The notes under the pieces were generated by a model. That model made no database searches and was not told the DNA's origin. It saw only the letters and a program-made list of their open reading frames with translations. This document shows, piece by piece, positions 45,841-56,637 of a stretch of DNA of 64,000 nt. A program made the translations under genes and the position numbers. This DNA is from Aotearoamyces nothofagi (Eukaryota; Ascomycota; Leotiomycetes; Leotiales; Tympanidaceae), in assembly GCA_015345905.1 (NCBI GenBank), contig JADDTR010000012.1:132578-196577 (forward strand). The letters run 5' to 3'. Position 1 is the stretch's first letter; every line of letters begins with the position of its first letter.

Positions 45841-46906
45841 CTCCCTACTCGGTCTTCGAACAAGTGAAGCTCACGTCGATTTTACGTCGTCCCTTGGCTC
45901 CTCGCTGTCGCATAAACGCTCTGGCTTCGTTTTCAGGGGTAAGGCTGAGAGAGCATGGGCATCACTCTCGCGCTCTCGTGAGCGGAATCAAGGGTCTCGG
46001 GTTGTCGACTGTACAAATGCCAGCGAGGGGATAGGAGGGAACATATATAATGATATAGAGCAAAGCGTTCCTACAACTCCATGTTAGAATAAGGGCAGAG
46101 AGGAGGTGCTCTCCATGGAATTTGTCGGTGCCGCGTAGCAAATGATTGGGTGTTGATCGTGCCAGTAATTGAGTCTAGCGCCACGGGCTATCAAACGGCT
46201 CGCCCCTGTCTAGAGCCTTGTTGCAAATCGCGACACGACACCAGGGGGCGGCTGCTCGCCAGAGAATGTACAGTACCGCACATTGGAAAAGGCCACGACT
46301 TCTCTGGGGGCATTTCGACGTTCTGCATTAATTCCCGGGGACGCCCATCAATGCAAGAAACGCCCATCACCCTTCTCTCACACGCGCCGTGTCGGGAGAG
46401 CAAGCCGTTCTTCTACAGTACGTGCACCGGCCGGCACTCTCAGACCTTGGGCTATGGAACATAGAGTCGTTCGTGCCATTCTCTGACTGCGGTACCAGTA
46501 CTTGTCCATCAATACAGTAGAAACTCAGAGTAATAGACGCGTAGAGGGTACCCGTATTCTTCATGGTAAGCACGAATCAGAACAGGACTCTTGCGAGGTA
46601 TGGTAGTTAGACTGAGGGCGTTCTTTCTGCTGCCAGCCGGATCATTTGGTCTCCCTGGTAGGCATAAGTACTACTACAAAAGCTTAACTTTGTTCGAATT
46701 CCGGAGTAGAAAGCCGAGAATAATACTGTACATACCATCAAGAGGTCCTAAGCGCGCCTCACGTGCCAGAGCTCTTGATTACATAAGCGAAAATTATTCC
46801 GCTTTGAGCTCGTCACAGCTGTTAACCTCCCGAGTACAATTACGCATCGCCTCCGACCTTTGCATAATCAGCCACACCCTAGCATTCTCTCTCATAACCC
46901 AGCAAG
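45841..46906. other. Divergent promoter region, ADF-H/PH gene / tom22
   Basis: 1.07 kb with promoters for both genes. Short open frames on both strands have no support. CACGTGCC near 46760 is an E-box-like CACGTG site 150 bases before tom22; relevance unknown. Confidence 0.5.
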
Positions 46907-47474
46907 ATGGTCGAGCTCGTTGAAGTTGAAGATGAGTCCTTTGAGGCAAAGCAGGCTGGCCCAGAAGACGACGAGTACTATACCGACACCGGCACGTCTC
47001 CCAGCGGCCTCCAGACAAACCGGTGCATCCGCTAACAGTACTCTAGACTCAGAGATATCCTCCGACGATGAAGATACCCCTCCAATCGAAGAATCTCTAG
47101 CAGATAGACTACTGGCCCTACGTGATATTGTCCCCCCTACCACACGCTCCTACATTTCTTCCGCAGTATCGACCACAACCGGTTACATCAAAAGCAGCTT
47201 GGGATTCAGCGGCAAAGCGCTATATGTACTGAGCACAAGCGCTCTGTTGCTAGGTGTGCCGTGGGCATTGGCATTTGCGGAGGAGCAGCAGATGGTTGAG
47301 ATGGAGAAAGAAATGCGGATGCGTGAAATGGGCGGAGAGGTCAGTTCCATCACAGCCAGAATCTAAATCGAACGTAGCTAATGTGGTGATGCATAGATCC
47401 TTACATCCGGCGGCTCAACAGCTAATGCCGTGAATGCACAATTGGGGGCTCAACAGGGACGGCCAGCTCTGTAG
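46907..47474 (+). CDS. tom22: Mitochondrial import receptor subunit Tom22
   Basis: Exons 46907-46991, 47047-47340, 47398-47474 (151 aa). The acidic cytosolic part (MVELVEVEDESFEAKQ, then DDEYYTDTDSEISSDDEDTPP) binds presequences. LADRLLALRDIVPPTTR precedes the single tail-type membrane span (ALYVLSTSALLLGVPWALAFA), followed by EEQQMVEMEKEMR and a short intermembrane-space tail ending in Ala/Gln residues. This is the usual Tom22 plan and size. Tom22 is the central receptor and organiser of the TOM complex in the outer membrane. Intron 1 joins TDT to DSEIS and needs a GC donor (see findings). It is convergent with the MPP-alpha gene. Confidence 0.93.
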
Positions 47475-48064
47475 GAAACGAGGAGAGAGGTTCGTAACAT
47501 TAGGGAGAGATTGAAAGGTACGGAAGTCGAGGATGGTTAGACTTGTATATCAGATAGGACTTGCGATTGCATTCATTGCTGGAGGAATATGTTCATCTTG
47601 TAATTATAGGTATCCTAGCTCAGAATGAATAATGAGTTTGATATACTTTCTTCATCACACAACGGCCAATAGCCCTTAATCATTTAGGCATTAGGCTCAA
47701 CCTACCTGTATTTCAAACCAGCAAAAATATCTCGCGACTTGGTGTCATTGGCAAATGTGTATAAGAGTTAGAGTAAATGGAGCAAACCGTCCCGTCAAAG
47801 GTAAGGCAAGAGCTTATCGCTTTTCGTCCTATGTTAAACCCCATCTGTACGACCTGTATAGGCAACATGTATAGCCATAGAATTTTCTGCAAAGAGGAGC
47901 AGAAACATGGTCCCAGTTGTCGGTGATGGGTTGCGATTCGGTTTAAGCTAATGCTATAACGTTTATAATACATAGTGTACAGATCCACCGTGGCAATAAA
48001 TGGCAAGTGATGCCTCGCCGTTTTCCAGATATTTTACAATGTGGTATTTCAGCGCTTTCATATT
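47475..48064. other. Intergenic region between convergent tom22 and MPP-alpha genes
   Basis: 590 bases of 3' flanks. AT-moderate; no gene, repeat or RNA recognised. Confidence 0.5.
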
Positions 48065-49873
48065 TTATCTGCGTCCCAGCTTCCATCGAGAGATTCTATC
48101 CTGGATTTCGTCCCACCCGAGCTGCTTTCTCTTAGATCCCTCTTCTTCGCCCTCTTGAAGGACTACAGTGGGGGCTCCACTGCCCTCGCCGGGATTCTTG
48201 ATTAATCCACCGACCACATCTCTCGCGACTCTCCGTAGGTCTTGAACAGTGAGCTCTTCAATCTTGCGACACATCTCCCTGACCCCTACTTTGCTTCCGT
48301 GAACCTGCACTTGTCTTCCTAGATCCTCTAATTCTACCATTCGAGATTCAAGATTCATAAGCAAGCTCGAACGGAGCTGGTTCTTAGCGCGATTAACCTC
48401 GGTGAGCTGCAGAGAGCTGAAGCCGGTATCGAGCGTCAGTGCTTGAAGTTCTCGACACATAACATCAAGCATCTGAACAACCTTGCTGGGCGAGCAGCTC
48501 GAAGAGATGCCAAAAAGTCCAGAATCGGTGTATGAGTGGTTGAACGCGACACAGGACTCGACCCAGCCATACTGGTTCAACACATTTGTATATAGCCTTG
48601 AGTACATTCCCTTTCCAGGTCCGCCTGCAGAGAAGGAGCCACCTCCTCCGAGGAGTGTTTGTAGTGTTGCTAAAGCATAAATATCATCCGAAGAAATGGG
48701 AAGTGCCTCAAATGCGAGGTGGATATGTGTCAGAGGTGGAAGAGAAGGGTTTATAGGCGGAGGTAGTGGAGGTAGTGAGAGGAAACCTCCTGTGTAATGG
48801 GATGGGGCTAAAATTTCGGCAGGTGTAGGGTAAAGTTGGCCACTGTCAGCAATGACAGATGCCTGGTTGGAAGCAGACGTGGAGAGGTTCTTGAAGAACG
48901 GCATGCGCGAGAGAAGCTTCGAGGGCTGCTGAGCAGGCGATGGTGGCACAGACGAGGATGATGATGAGGCTGAGAATGAACTTTCGCTGCCTTCAGAAGA
49001 TGATGAGTCGAAAGAAGTCTCAGATCCCGTTTGTGATAATGCTGGAGTCGCTTCGTTTTTCATGTCTCCAAAATATTGCTCAGTCAGCCGTACGGCTTCG
49101 TCGTGGTTTACACCAGCAAAAGCAACTACCATTCTCTCCGGTCTATAAAATGCCTTCCTATAAGCGTCGATAACACTCTTGTTGATCTCGGTGAGTCGTT
49201 CCTTTGGACACAATAGAGGGTTTCCGAGCGTGTTGTCTTTATAGGCAGCCATGTGCACCAATTCGGGTAGAATCAGTTCTGGCTTTGACCAGATTTCTCC
49301 AATCTCATAAGACGCCGTCTCCAGTTGCTGCTGAACTTCTTCCTCCGTTATTAATGGATTGCGGATCGTCTCTGCGAGTAACGCAACTGTAGTCGGAACG
49401 GCGGAGTTGAATGTGGCGGACTGGTACATTAGCGATTCCCGGGACGAGGCACATTGTATGTTTCCACCCAGAGACTCGAGAGCCTCCAGCATCTCGTCAC
49501 TTGTTCGCTCCGTAGTAGACTTGAACGCCAGTCTATCCATGATATGACTAACGCCTCTCAGGTACTCGTTTTCGTACCGTGATCCAGCATCTATGTAGAC
49601 GCCGATACCAGAGAAATGGCCGGGCAAGGCCTCCGTCGCGACTCGAACGCCATTAGAGAGAGTCGTTATCTGATCAAGCTCTGCTGGATCCTACACTTAA
49701 GTTAGCTTGTCTTGTCAGGTAAAACCTGCAAAGTGGAGAGAACAGCGAACCTTCTGGATTGACGATACAGCAGTTGCCAGGCTTCGGCCCTTGGAGCTCG
49801 ACGGGGCAGCCTGGGCCTTTCTACACAATGGCAGAATCCGAGACAGTGCTCGTGATGATGGTGCTCTCATCAT
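48065..49873 (-). CDS. mas2: Mitochondrial processing peptidase alpha subunit
   Basis: Exons 49873-49751 and 49690-48065 (582 aa). Exon 1 encodes a basic, Ser/Ala-rich presequence (MMRAPSSRALSRILPL, later SSKGRSLATAVSSIQK). The M16 fold starts at LDQITTLSNGVRVATEALPG and has YIDAGSRYENEYLRGVSHIM. The zinc motif HxxEH of the beta subunit is replaced by SHIMDRL, as expected for the non-catalytic alpha subunit. The glycine-rich substrate loop GGGGSFSAGGPGKGMYSRL is intact. A Ser-rich insert (around SSSEGSESSFSASSSSSS) precedes the second half-domain. MPP removes presequences of imported matrix proteins; alpha binds the substrate. The intron donor is GTTCGC rather than GTAAGT, but it gives correct continuity and has a GCTAAC branch. 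Confidence 0.93.
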
Positions 49874-51067
49874 CGTGTGTGATTTGACTAGGGGACAAAA
49901 AGTTCAAAACTATACTGTGCTCGTTTGCGACCGCCTATCAAGACAGGTCACGTGCTGTGATAACCGGCCTTGCAAGTGCAAGTGACCAGCCACCCAGCCA
50001 CCCAGCCACTGAGCGCCCGCTGGCCAAACTCGCCGGCCATGCTGGCTCAGCCAGTACAGTGCTACCCGCATCGCCTCACGCACGCAGCGTTCATGCCCAT
50101 GTTTGCTGCCGAGGGTCAGATGGGTGGGAAGGCACGGTGGGAAGGCACGGCACTGCTCCAGGCACTGTCAGGCACTGTTGCTGGGCGCGCAGTTAGCAGA
50201 CGCCGTTAGAGGATGGCCCTGCAGGATTTTGCTGGCTATACAGTAGATGTTTATACAATTCAGGCGTATACTCAGAAATCAGCAACACCTCGGCAGAGCA
50301 GTGCGTAAGTGCACCCCGTAGGCACCTTGACCAGCGCTCAGGTCACCAGCACAGCTGCATTACCACTGCATCGTACGAGTTAGTGGGTGTTTGGCAGGCA
50401 AGGTGGTGTCGGTGAGCACCTGTCGCAGCACTGGCAGTGTCCTGTAGCTCTGGACCCCAGACAGAACGCCGCGCATCGACGGCAGTGCAGTCCAGTAAGC
50501 ACAGCACGGCGAAGCACCTTGATCCCCTGATCCCCTTAATACTGTGCCTAACAGCCTAGCTACCACGTAGGGGCGACGGCAGATAATTTCGATCGTTCTC
50601 GGCTGCAATCCCGCCTCGGAAGACCCGCCGGAGGCGCAGAGGCGCAGAGACGTACTCCGTGGACAGGCGCCCTGCCCTACCAGGTCGCAAGTCTTTCGCG
50701 AGGTGGTAACGTCCCCTCCTACTCCTCCAGCTCCTCCACCTCCAACCCCCTCCGACTTCTGTGTATCTTGTATGCAGTCGGCTTCTAGACATATTGCCAT
50801 CCTGCCGTCCTGTCGCTTTCCAGTCCTAATCCCAATATTGGACATGCTGCGTATTCTGTTGTAATCCTTCTCTCTCGGGCTACGTTCCAGCCATCAGCTC
50901 TGTTTCTGTATCCGACGTTCTCCCACCTTTCTCTGGAGGCTCCTTAAACCTAGCCTTCTTCCGGCCAGTCGATGCCCCATAACTAAACCCTCTCAGAGCC
51001 GCGTCTCAAATCGTACAATCCGTGCGTGACGGAGTCCTGGAGGATAGTCCTCAATCGTTAAGAGCCA
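49874..51067. other. Divergent promoter region, MPP-alpha / dma1
   Basis: 1.19 kb, GC-rich, with small tandem repeats (CCAGCCAC x2-3 near 49987-50010; GGTGGGAAGGCAC x2 near 50129-50155). A 161-codon minus frame at 50360-50845 has no start support or domain and is not called. The last 200 bases before dma1 are pyrimidine-rich. Confidence 0.55.
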
Positions 51068-52964
51068 ATGTTCAGCCAACCATCGCCGCCGACTCTTGCA
51101 ACTTCCCCTGCATCACCAACTTCACCTACGCGGCCGAGTCGGTTGCGAGGACTCAGTTACCTTCGAAACTATACACACAACCACCTGCATTCCCGCGATA
51201 GCACGCTACATTCTAGAGACAACACTGGCAATCCTACGAGCAGCCCAAGGCACCTTCTGTTGACCAGGTCGACCAGCTACCCAGCACGCACACCTGCGTC
51301 TCCTGAAGACACTGCAGCACCTACAATAGGAGACCCGACTCATTACGGATCTCCGACGCTACAAAGATCGGCGACAGAGCTGTCAAACAACCACGGCGCC
51401 CAAGATAACTCTGGGGCGAGGACTGGTTGGCTGCCAACTGGAGCAGCGCCTTCGGCAGTTCTTTCCGGAGAGGTTGCCTCATCCGAAGACACAGCAATGG
51501 GCCTCATCCGTTCAGGTATAGCCACGGCGACCCGAGAGTCAAGTTCCACCGTAGCTCATGTAAATGGTGTTGGAGTTTCCGCACCTCTAACTGATTCTGC
51601 AGCTCCTCGTCCAGCTCAGCCCAGCCATGTAACTGATACCAAGCCCACCATTCGATTTTCACAATACCAAGATGTCCGAGCACCAAGACCGTCGTTAATT
51701 TTCAGTCCTATGGGGAGAATTTTGCCAACAGGATCTGAAATCATACGTGTTGGTCGGTATTCGGAACGAGAGTCACAGCCAAATCAATCTGCCCATCTAC
51801 CCACGGCAGCACCAGTTGGATTCAAATCCAAGGTTGTTAGTAGAAGACACTGTGAGTTTTGGTATCAGGATGGAACTTGGTTTGTCAAAGATGTCAAAAG
51901 CTCTTCTGGCACATTTCTCAACCATGTGAGGCTCAGCCCACCAAACACCGAGAGCAAGCCATTCCCAATTAAGGATGGAGACATTGTGCAGCTTGGAATC
52001 GATTTCAAGGGCGGCGAAGAGATGATCTTCAGATGTGTGAAAATAAGAGTGGAAGTCAATAAAGGTTGGCAGGCCGAAGTGAATAGCTTCAAGTAAGTTG
52101 CTTCTGGACTGGCATGAAAACACAAGATTTTAACCTTTCACAGTGTTGCCTCCCACAAGCGACTCCGGAATATGGCCAGGCAGCTTCAGTCACCTACGAG
52201 TTCTTCGTCATCGCAGGATTGCGCGATCTGCTTAAGTGCCGTTGCTGTATGTGTTCTCAAATGTTTGAAATTACACCCCTTCATCGTAGCTAATACTCTC
52301 GGTGTAGCCATGCCAACCCCTATTTGTCGCGCCATGCTCACATACCTGGCATTACAAATGTATACGTCGCATAATCAATGGACCACAATGGCCTCAATTT
52401 ACTTGCCCAAATTGTCGCGCAGTAGCAGACCTCGAAGCTGATGTAGACGAGCCTTTTCTCGAGGGAGACTGGGAGGATGTGGATGGCAAAGTGGAGGCTG
52501 ATGAGGGAGCCACCCCTGACAATAAAAATACTGAACAAGGAGAACCTGTGCAAGCCTCGGCTGGTGGAGAATCAAAACAGCATACGAATGGATTAATTAA
52601 TGCCATTAACGATCTCCAAATAGATGGATCTAACGGAATTCCTATAACGGCTCAGCCCTCCAGTAGCTCTATTGGACCGATCGAAATTATTCAACCTCGC
52701 AGGTCTACATCAAGGCGACATAGCATAGAAGAGGATGAATGTTTGCCCAAGACTACCAGACTTGTAGATCGCACACCAAGCCCGCATCCTGGCGCATCAC
52801 ATAACCCAGTAGATATCCTTACAGGAACAGATGGGCCAATGACCCCTCGAAATGACGTTGGGCCGTTTGTATTCGATGGCAGTGCAGGAAGACAAGGTTC
52901 ACAAGTAGGACCGCTGAATCTTGGAGAGGCCGCTGACACGGTGATCTCTGTCGGAGACTTCTAG
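51068..52964 (+). CDS. dma1: FHA-RING E3 ubiquitin ligase, Dma1 type
   Basis: Exons 51068-52092, 52144-52246, 52308-52964 (594 aa). The N-terminal 200 residues are Ser/Thr/Pro-rich. The FHA domain (about 205-335) has IIRVGRYSERE, SKVVSRRHCEFWYQDGTWFV and VKDVKSSSGTFLNHVRLS, including the Arg, Ser-Arg-His and Ser-Ser-Gly-Thr phosphothreonine-binding residues. The RING (about 360-415) has CAICLSA, then PCSHTWHYKCI and CPNCRA; intron 2 sits inside it. The tail is disordered, with SRRHS-type basophilic sites. FHA plus RING is diagnostic for Dma1/Chfr ligases, which restrain mitotic exit and septation when spindles fail (S. pombe Dma1 acts on Sid4). The domain set is complete. Confidence 0.93.
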
Positions 52965-53258
52965 GGTATTTTTAGTGTTGACGAAATTATGACCCGCTAA
53001 ATTGGATATCCAAGGCCAAACAGCGGTCAAGAGGAGGATAGCTTTATATTGTTTGCGTTTCATGTTATCGGGCGGCCGGCTTTAGGGGATGGCGTTTAGG
53101 AACACTGGGCACATGCAACCTTTTGCACCCATTTGTTTTCCACAGCATTCATTATATGTAAGAAAGGAAGACAAGACACACCACGTCCCTACATTGAATT
53201 AATCAGACTATTAGCATAAGATATTCTCCTTGGCTACTTGTAAAACCCGGGCTTTCAA

Positions 53259-56141
53259 TTATCTCTTGATTCCAGAAATCATCCTCTCAATTTCAGTGGC
53301 CTCTCCGGGCCTTGTCGCCTTGCCCCTTAACTCCTCCAGCGTCTTCAGATCCTTCACCTTGACTGCTTCCTCAGCAGCCTGCTTGATCATGCCACACTTA
53401 ACCCACATATCTATCCGCTCCTGTGGAGTAATAGACGTGCATTTTGGAATGAAGGCAGAGGCGAGTTTTGGATTTCCTGCTGATAATAGCGCGTTAAAGA
53501 AGGGTTCCCATCCGATAGGGGATTTGCGTGTGCTGGACAGCGTCTCGATTTCTGACCAGTTCCTCGAGGCAATCTGAGCACGCAGTCTGTGGGACGGCAG
53601 ATGTTAGTGAGGAGGCTAGAGCAGGGGGAAAGGAGTTGAAAGGGCTAACCTGGTCCACCAGAATACCTTTTCTGGAATCTTGAATTCACTCTGTACTTTC
53701 TTTGCTCGAGCAGCATAGCCTGATCTAAGTAGTCTGAATAAGGTCTCATTGACCGATAGGCCTGTATAACTATCCTCTAGGTCTCGATCAAACGCCTCTT
53801 GCATCTTTAAGAGCTGTGATGCTTCCTGCAGTACCTTTACCTCGAACACATGCTCTTTCGAATCACTCAAAACCTTTGCTGCAAGAGATAGTTTGTCGAT
53901 AGCTGTTCTTGAGTCTGGCTGTTTGAGTGCCTCATGTACGAAGACATTCGCACCATCTGTCCGGCGGTCGTCTTGGTAGTAAAGGTCTTTCAACAGTTCA
54001 GCATCATCCTCCTGTGCGGAGCTCTCGATGAGCGCAGTTGCAACTGGTCGGCCATTGATTACACGGAAAAACGATGCTAAAGGCAGTTTCTTTTTCAAAT
54101 GCATTAAGACGAAGAATATGAGGTCAGTGTCCCCGCTTTCAATCGCTTTATCAAGAGCAATCTCATCTTCTTCCATGCTTAGGAGAAGTGGGACTTGCTT
54201 TCCTGCTCGTGGTTCGTGATTGAGAAGCTCAGTTGCCAGACGGCCCCGGCCTTCGTCGTATGCTGCACGGGCAATTTCTTCAAATGAAATGCCACGCTTG
54301 CCCGCAAGCTTTTCAACAATAAGACGGCATATAGTGTCTTCATCGTCTGATGATACTCGAACCTTCTGTGATGCCCAGTGAACGTAGATACGATCAGTTG
54401 GGAGGCGGAGGTATGAGGATATCCGAAGGGCAAGGAGGTACTCATGCCGGTTAACCAGGCGTTGAACTAGTTTTTCTGGAGTAAGACGTAAGAATTGGTC
54501 GTAGGAAAGAGGTAGACCAATTTCATAAAAGCGGACAGCGTTGAGAACACGGAGAGTTTCGCACATATCAACAAAATCATCGCTATTGTATATGTCAAGT
54601 ACGGATTTACCAAACGAGGCGGCTTTAAGTAGCTGTTTTTGCCAGTGTATGCTGAACTCGTGGCCAGCGGCTTTAACCTATAAAAAGTCAGTTCGACAGG
54701 TGCAGAAGAGCCACAATGACACATACACAAGTGTCCACTGCCTCGACAAGGTTTGGTCGAATTAGTTGTATATTGTCATCCGCTTTTGGCGACTGGTTCT
54801 CTAGTTGCTCCACAGCATCAAGTAAGATCGATGCTGGAGACTCCGTGTCAAATAGGAACACCTCTCCAGTAACTTCAGGAACCTTTTGCAAGAAGTCGCA
54901 AACGTCATTAGTGATGAGCCGAACACCATCGTGGTCTGTATTTTGTCAATTTAGGACTTAAAAATACTTATTATGGCTTGGCAAGAGAGCACTTACCAGC
55001 AATGACATGCACACGTCCGTCATAGAAATATTTTGCTGCCGCATTGTTCGGACCGATAATATGAACTTCGTCCTCCCAAGCAATCACTACGGCATCGTTG
55101 CCACACCATTGGATATCTTTTGGAAGAGTTTTTGCCTTGGAGTCATGCTCACTTAGCCTGTTCTGGAAATCGCTCGTTATAACATATGCTTTTCCATCTT
55201 CAGTGTACAAGGCGACAAATCTGCCATTAGGAGAAACGCTGATATGAGCAAATGGCCCGATATCAAGCATACGGTCTTCAGATTCTGTAGCATCAACAAC
55301 ATGTATTGTCTGGCCAATACCCAAGAGGACTTCAACCGAGAGTGATAGAGTGTATGCAGGGGGTATTAAAGTCCACGAATGAACTTCACCCTCGGGTGCT
55401 GAAGCTAGAAGCTTTGGCCGAGGTTCTTCATAACGGGGAACTGATATCAAGTGATTATTCGAGAGTAAGGCAACGAAGCCAGTGGAATAGAAGCTTGAAA
55501 GTAAGCTTAGAATCCCCATACCAACGTCAGTCAGGTTACTTACCGACAGGCTACTACACCGAACTGCTCCGCACCATTACCCAAAGAGAATTGGGTAAAG
55601 TCTCCTTGCAAGTCAAAATAACACCGAACTGTACCATCTTGAGTGACAACTAACAACTTCTCATCCTCTGACCAGCCAAGGCCTTTAATAGACCCTTTGT
55701 CCCAATTAAGACGCCGAATTAACTTGCCGGCGCAACTATAGATGTCGATGCTTGATTTGGAGGCTTGACTACCTCTGAACGAATGAAGCTTCGTTTCATC
55801 ACGATAGAGAGCTTATTAACGAATCAGCAATGAACCATCCATTCTTGATCCTATCTTATTGAATTCCTGACACCTAAGCGGACGTATGAACATATGGGGA
55901 TACAGAGCGAGGAAGATCACCATTGCACTTCGTATAAACAAAAGGATCAAAAATGTCAACAACACGAAAAGAATGTAGGGCGTTTCAACATACCAACCGC
56001 TCCTCCATATGGGGCTCCCGTGACAATGTAATTCTCTAGCTCGAGATCCTGGTCAAAGACGGCAGTGTAGAGTTGAATCTTTCGATAGAATCTATCTCCA
56101 ACCTTCTCCCAGTCTGCAGTAGGGTTTGCCATTGAGTTCAT
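53259..56141 (-). CDS. vps16: Vps16, core subunit of HOPS/CORVET
   Basis: Six exons: 56141-55994, 55811-55544, 55493-54997, 54935-54727, 54677-53650, 53586-53259 (825 aa). The N-terminal part is a Vps16_N beta-propeller (NPTADWEKVGDRFYRK, LYTAVFDQDLELENYIV, GAPYGGAV, later LNWDKGSIKGLGWSEDEKLL and HISVSPNGRFVALYTEDGK). The C-terminal part is the Vps16_C alpha-solenoid (ARAAYDEGRGRLATELLNHE, LHxKK-type HLKKKLPLASFF, VFWWTRLRAQIASRNWSEI), ending GIKR. Vps16 is shared by the HOPS and CORVET tethering complexes on late and early endosomes/vacuole and binds Vps33. Length is close to the family norm. Two ATGs (56141, 56132) are possible. It is divergent from the USP gene, with a 496-base shared promoter. 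Confidence 0.93.
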
Positions 56142-56637
56142 AACACCCCCTTTTGATCACTCGATTCCATCGTTGTATAGGAGAGACAAGGCATTCCCCG
56201 TTACTGGAACGTGACTTCTGAAGGGCGCCTGGCCCAAGCGCTCGTGACGGTTCCGCGCTTGCGCTTGCTAGTCCACATGACGGCATCAGTGCGCGGCTCT
56301 CAGTACGTACCTATCTACTAGCTAAGAACTCGGCCAGACATCAAAGGATAATTCAATACACTGTACAGAACAACAACCAGCAAAAAGCATTCTATTGTCG
56401 AATTGCAAATGTTGAAGCTATACCGACTTATAAGCTGCCCCTAGACAATTGGTGGTCGCATCCTCAATTGCCACGCCTCGTCCGCTACACTCCATTCCCC
56501 ATTGCACCCACAGGAGCATTTCCTACGACTACTAATGACTGTTCTCTGGCACATCACGCTTCCCTCATAAGAGGTAGCTCATATTTGGATCCTCGCGCGA
56601 TGCCTTCTCGATCTCTCGTTTCCAAACATATCTCACC
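56142..56637. other. Divergent promoter, vps16 / USP gene
   Basis: 496 bases serving both genes. Contains ordinary mixed sequence with CCATTGCACC and pyrimidine patches; nothing distinctive. Confidence 0.55.

Noticed and set aside
46670-46710. TTGTTCGAATTCCGG, T-loop-like
   Set aside because: The upstream 60 bases do not form D or anticodon arms or an acceptor stem.
50360-50845. 161-codon minus frame in the MPP-alpha/dma1 spacer
   Set aside because: Gly/Cys-rich, no domain, and it overlaps the expected dma1 promoter.
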